64,000 nt of DNA, taken from contig NC_083610.1 of NCBI RefSeq assembly GCF_029168945.1, positions 49,741,429 through 49,805,428 of the forward strand, in the 5' to 3' direction. Shown here in pieces: positions 60,890-64,000 of the stretch (position 1 is the stretch's first letter; every line of letters begins with the position of its first letter). Below the pieces are notes generated by a model. The model did no database searches, was not told where the DNA came from, and saw only the letters and a program-made list of their open reading frames with translations. Both the position numbers and the translations under genes were made by a program. Source of the stretch: Cannabis sativa (taxonomy: Eukaryota; Streptophyta; Magnoliopsida; Rosales; Cannabaceae).

Positions 60890-62769
60890 TGTTGGGTTTT
60901 ATGCCCTAAATAAAACTCATTTCAATATAATCAGATTTACTTATTAATATAGATCAGAAATAACATTTAATGTTGCATGGTTCACATGATTTATTTCATG
61001 ATTATATGTACATAATGTATGAATTCATCTGAAACCCTTTTCACATACTTGATCCTGTTTATTGTGCTGTCAACACATTGGAAAGTAAACATGACTATGT
61101 GAATAAAGTTTCCTAGATTTATCAGACACAGGGTTTTACTGATATGATAATCTACAACAGAGTTTACTTGCATTTGGAGAAGTGCTATGTTCTTTCCAGA
61201 GCATTAGTTAAAGTAAAGCTCAGGTTGGATGCATGGAGTATGCATCGGAAGGGACCGATATTGAACTTTGACTTAGATTTATTAAACTTACCGTAATATC
61301 TATTCAAGTCAATATCGCCTAGTTGATCCTAGATTAAATGATCTTAATCCTGTTATGATTAGGCTCAATCTCGAGAGGCTATTCGTGTTCTTTGATTTGT
61401 TAGTTAAGCCTACTTTTGGGTCAGGGTGATACATACATTTTGGGAACACGGTAGTGCAACTGAGTGGGAGCGCTATCATAAACATGGAATCTATAGCTCC
61501 TATCTGGCAAATAGTAAGTAAAGGATGATCTCCTTCGAGCTTGACCAAACGAAAATAAATGGTGGAGATCTCATTTCACATAAGTTGAAATATCATTTAT
61601 ACGGGGTTAAGTGTTTTAAGGATTAAATACATTGTAGGGTGTAACGGTAATCAAATCCCTTTACAGTGTAGATCATTCATATAGAGGATCATTGATCAAA
61701 TTAGGATTATAACAATGGATAACTAATGATGCGTCTATATGGTGGAACATATAGAGCATTCTATATACTGAGAGTGCAATTCTAGGTTCTATGCGTGGAT
61801 TCAACGAAGAATTAATAAGTTAGTGAATTTTAGTGCTAAATTCTTGATCTACTTATTGGAAGCTCGGTTATATAGACCCATGGTCCCCGCACTAGTTGAG
61901 ATAATATTGCTTGTAAGACTCATATAATTGGTTTTGATTAATCAATTATAATTCTCAAATTAGACTATGTCTATTTGTGAATTTTTTCACTAAGTAAGGG
62001 CGAAATTGTAAAGAAAGAGTTTTAGGGGCATATTTGTTAATTATGATACTTTGTATGGTTCAATTAATAAATATGATAAATGACAATATTATTTAATAAT
62101 TATTTATAGTTATTAAATAGTTAGAATTGGCATTTAAATGGTTGAATTTGAAAATTGGAATTTTTGAGAAAATCAGATGCAGAAAAGATAAAACTGCAAA
62201 ATTGCAAAAAGTGAGGCCCAAACCCACTAAGCATGGCCGGCCACTTTTGTAGGCAATTTAAACTGATATTTTCATTATTTTAATGCCAAATAATTTAAAC
62301 CTAACCCTAGTGGAATGCTATAAATAGATAGTGAAGGCTTCAGGAAAATTACACTTTTCATTTTGAAAAAATTGAGCCTTCTCTCTCCCTATCTTTGGCC
62401 GACCCTTCTCTTTATCCTTCCCTCTTCAATTTCGAAAATCTTAGTGATTAGAGTAGCGCCCACACACAGCAAGCAATACCTCAATCATAGTGAGGAAGAT
62501 CGTGAAGAAAGATTTTCAGCAAGAAGGAGTTTCAGCATCAAAGATTCTGAGAAAGAGATCCAGGTTCAGATATTTATAATGCTCTGCTACAGAAAGGAAT
62601 CAAGGGCTAGATATCTGAACGGAAGGAGTCATTATATTCCGCTGCACCCAATGTAAGGTTGCTTAAACTTTATTTGTGTTTATTTCATCGTTTTAGAAAG
62701 TTCATATTTAGGGTGTTAATCAACATACTTGTGAGTAGATCTAAGATCCTGGTAAAATAATTTCCAACA
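60890..62769 (+). repeat. Element B' 3' LTR
   Basis: 1880-bp repeat of 46359-48235, with a TATA-like TATAAATA at 62319-62326. Confidence 0.95.
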
Positions 62770-62774
62770 GTTCA

Positions 62775-64000
62775 ATCTCCCCCAAACTTGTTGGCACCAT
62801 TGCACTTTTGTTTGATTTGGGCAGAGCAGGGTGTAAATCTTGGATACATAGTAATTCTGCAGTAAGAGTTGCTGACCTGCTTCTAATTCCTTGAACTGAT
62901 CTTTCAAAATTAGAAGGCTTCTCCAGTACCAGCTGCTTTGTATTGGTGCCTTGTAATTCCACCAGTCACTCCCCTTGACGTATACACAATGAATCCATCT
63001 CAGCCATAAGCTATCTTGCTTATTTGCAATTGCCCATATATACTTTCCCATAGCTGCCTTATTCTATTCTTGAATCTTCCTACAACAAACCCCCATGCAG
63101 CTTTTGTTTGGCAAAGTGTATCCCATGCTACACGTCCAGGACCATTAGACACAGCTTGGCCTTTCCAAAGGAAAGCCCTGCAAATCGATTCTAAGTGTCT
63201 CACAACTTTCTTCGGTAGAAGCATCACTTGACACCAATAGGCATGAATAGCCATAAGTACTGAATTAACAAGTACCACTCTTGCTCCAAAAGAGAGGTTC
63301 CTTGAGCTCCATGTTTAAATCCTTGCTGTCATTTTTTCAGCAAGGGCAACACATTCATTCCCAGAAATCCTCTTAGCACAAATAGAAACTCCTAGATATG
63401 TAAAAGGCATTTCTTTCAAAGTAAAAAAAGATGCTACAAGGACTCTATTTACTTCATCATTTGGCATGTTGCTGCAGTAGATTGCTGACTTTTGAGGATT
63501 AGGTTATAGGCCAGATGATAAAGATAGCAGTTCCAAGCCTTGTAACAGATAGTATATGCTTTTGAATTCCCCCTTGCAAAATAGCATAATATCATGTACA
63601 AAGGAAAGATGATTGATCTTTAGTTTAGAACATCTCTCATGAAATTAGAAATTACTTTTGTTACCAACTTCCCCTAGAATTCTTGAAAGGTATTTCATCC
63701 CTAGAACAAAAAACAAGGGAGACATTGGGTCCCCCTGCCTAAGCCCCCTTTTTGCTTCAAAGAACCCATGTACAGAGCCATTAAACATAATGGAGAATCT
63801 GGGAGCTCTCACACAATTCATTACAAGTTGGATGAAGGAATTTGGGAATTGAAGACCATGAAGCATCTCCTCCACAAAATCCCATTCAATAGTATCATAA
63901 GCTTTCTGTAGATCAAGTTTGATCATACAGTTAGCCTTGCTTGATTTCCTTCCATAGTGTCTTACTAGATCCTGAAATATCATGATGTTGTGTCCAACGA
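62775..64000 (-). pseudogene. LINE ORF2 reverse transcriptase, upstream part
   Basis: Minus-strand frame from the window edge: [20 protein letters not shown], then [18 protein letters not shown] (reverse transcriptase blocks of L1-type LINEs), then a block reading FVHDIMLF where LINEs have F/YADD, and FTYLGVSICAKR. Three in-frame TAA codons (first at 63645-63647) and a frameshift near 63065 follow, and then the RWIHCVYVKG and SSWYW blocks typical of the region before zf-RVT. The catalytic Asp pair is altered, so the enzyme is dead. The gene continues leftward at 46358 and extends beyond the right window edge. Confidence 0.9.

Larger units (their letters stand above)
46359..62769 (+). mobile_element. 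Element B': second copy of the B copia-like family, carrying nested element F
   Basis: Begins TGTTGGGTTTTATG, ends AATTTCCAACA, and is flanked by gttca (46354-46358 and 62770-62774). LTRs are 1877 and 1880 bp. After subtracting nested F, its interior is about 6.4 kb, the same as B. It has a primer site after the 5' LTR and a purine tract before the 3' LTR. Coding regions are decayed as in B. It is inserted in the LINE. Confidence 0.95.

Overview
The window is plant nuclear heterochromatin, almost entirely transposable elements inserted into one another. Evidence for a plant: Ty3/gypsy chromovirus (Tekay-type) and Tat/Retand-type elements, a Ty1/copia-like family with an initiator-Met-tRNA type primer site, a tRNA-derived SINE, an L1-type LINE, hAT and Mutator-like non-autonomous elements, and a fragment of a plant subtilisin-like protease gene. 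Base composition is AT-rich. A dicot is likely, but the sequence alone does not fix the species. I found no intact host gene.

Layout, left half. An old chromovirus (element A, + strand) enters from the left edge. A 22.2 kb copia-like element (B, - strand, 1449-23666, TSD tcctt) splits its integrase. B is in turn split by a 12.0 kb Tat/Retand-type element (C, - strand, 6882-18849). A's integrase tail and chromodomain resume at 23667. A's 3' LTR is then split by a 9.6 kb chromovirus with equal-length LTRs (D, + strand, 24589-34200, TSD cgaga), and that LTR finishes at 35891.

Middle, 35.9-46.3 kb. This AT-rich stretch holds small elements: a SINE with an 11-bp TSD; a Mutator-like element with a 9-bp TSD carrying a hAT-like MITE with an 8-bp TSD; a second hAT-like MITE inside an older hAT remnant; a second Mutator-like element with internal ~250-bp repeats; a 3 x 197-bp tandem array; and a decayed subtilase exon.

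Right half. A LINE on the - strand (45914-46358 and 62775-64000) is split by a second copy of the B family (B', + strand, 46359-62769, TSD gttca). B' is split by a rearranged chromovirus (F, + strand, 52052-58267, TSD ataaa).

How the genes work together: every retroelement reading frame is broken, so none looks autonomous. C is closest to complete and carries the most unusual content, a spliced gene antisense to gag-pol and convergent with it. The order of events can be read from the nesting: A before B before C; A before D; LINE before B' before F; each MULE or hAT remnant before the MITE inside it.
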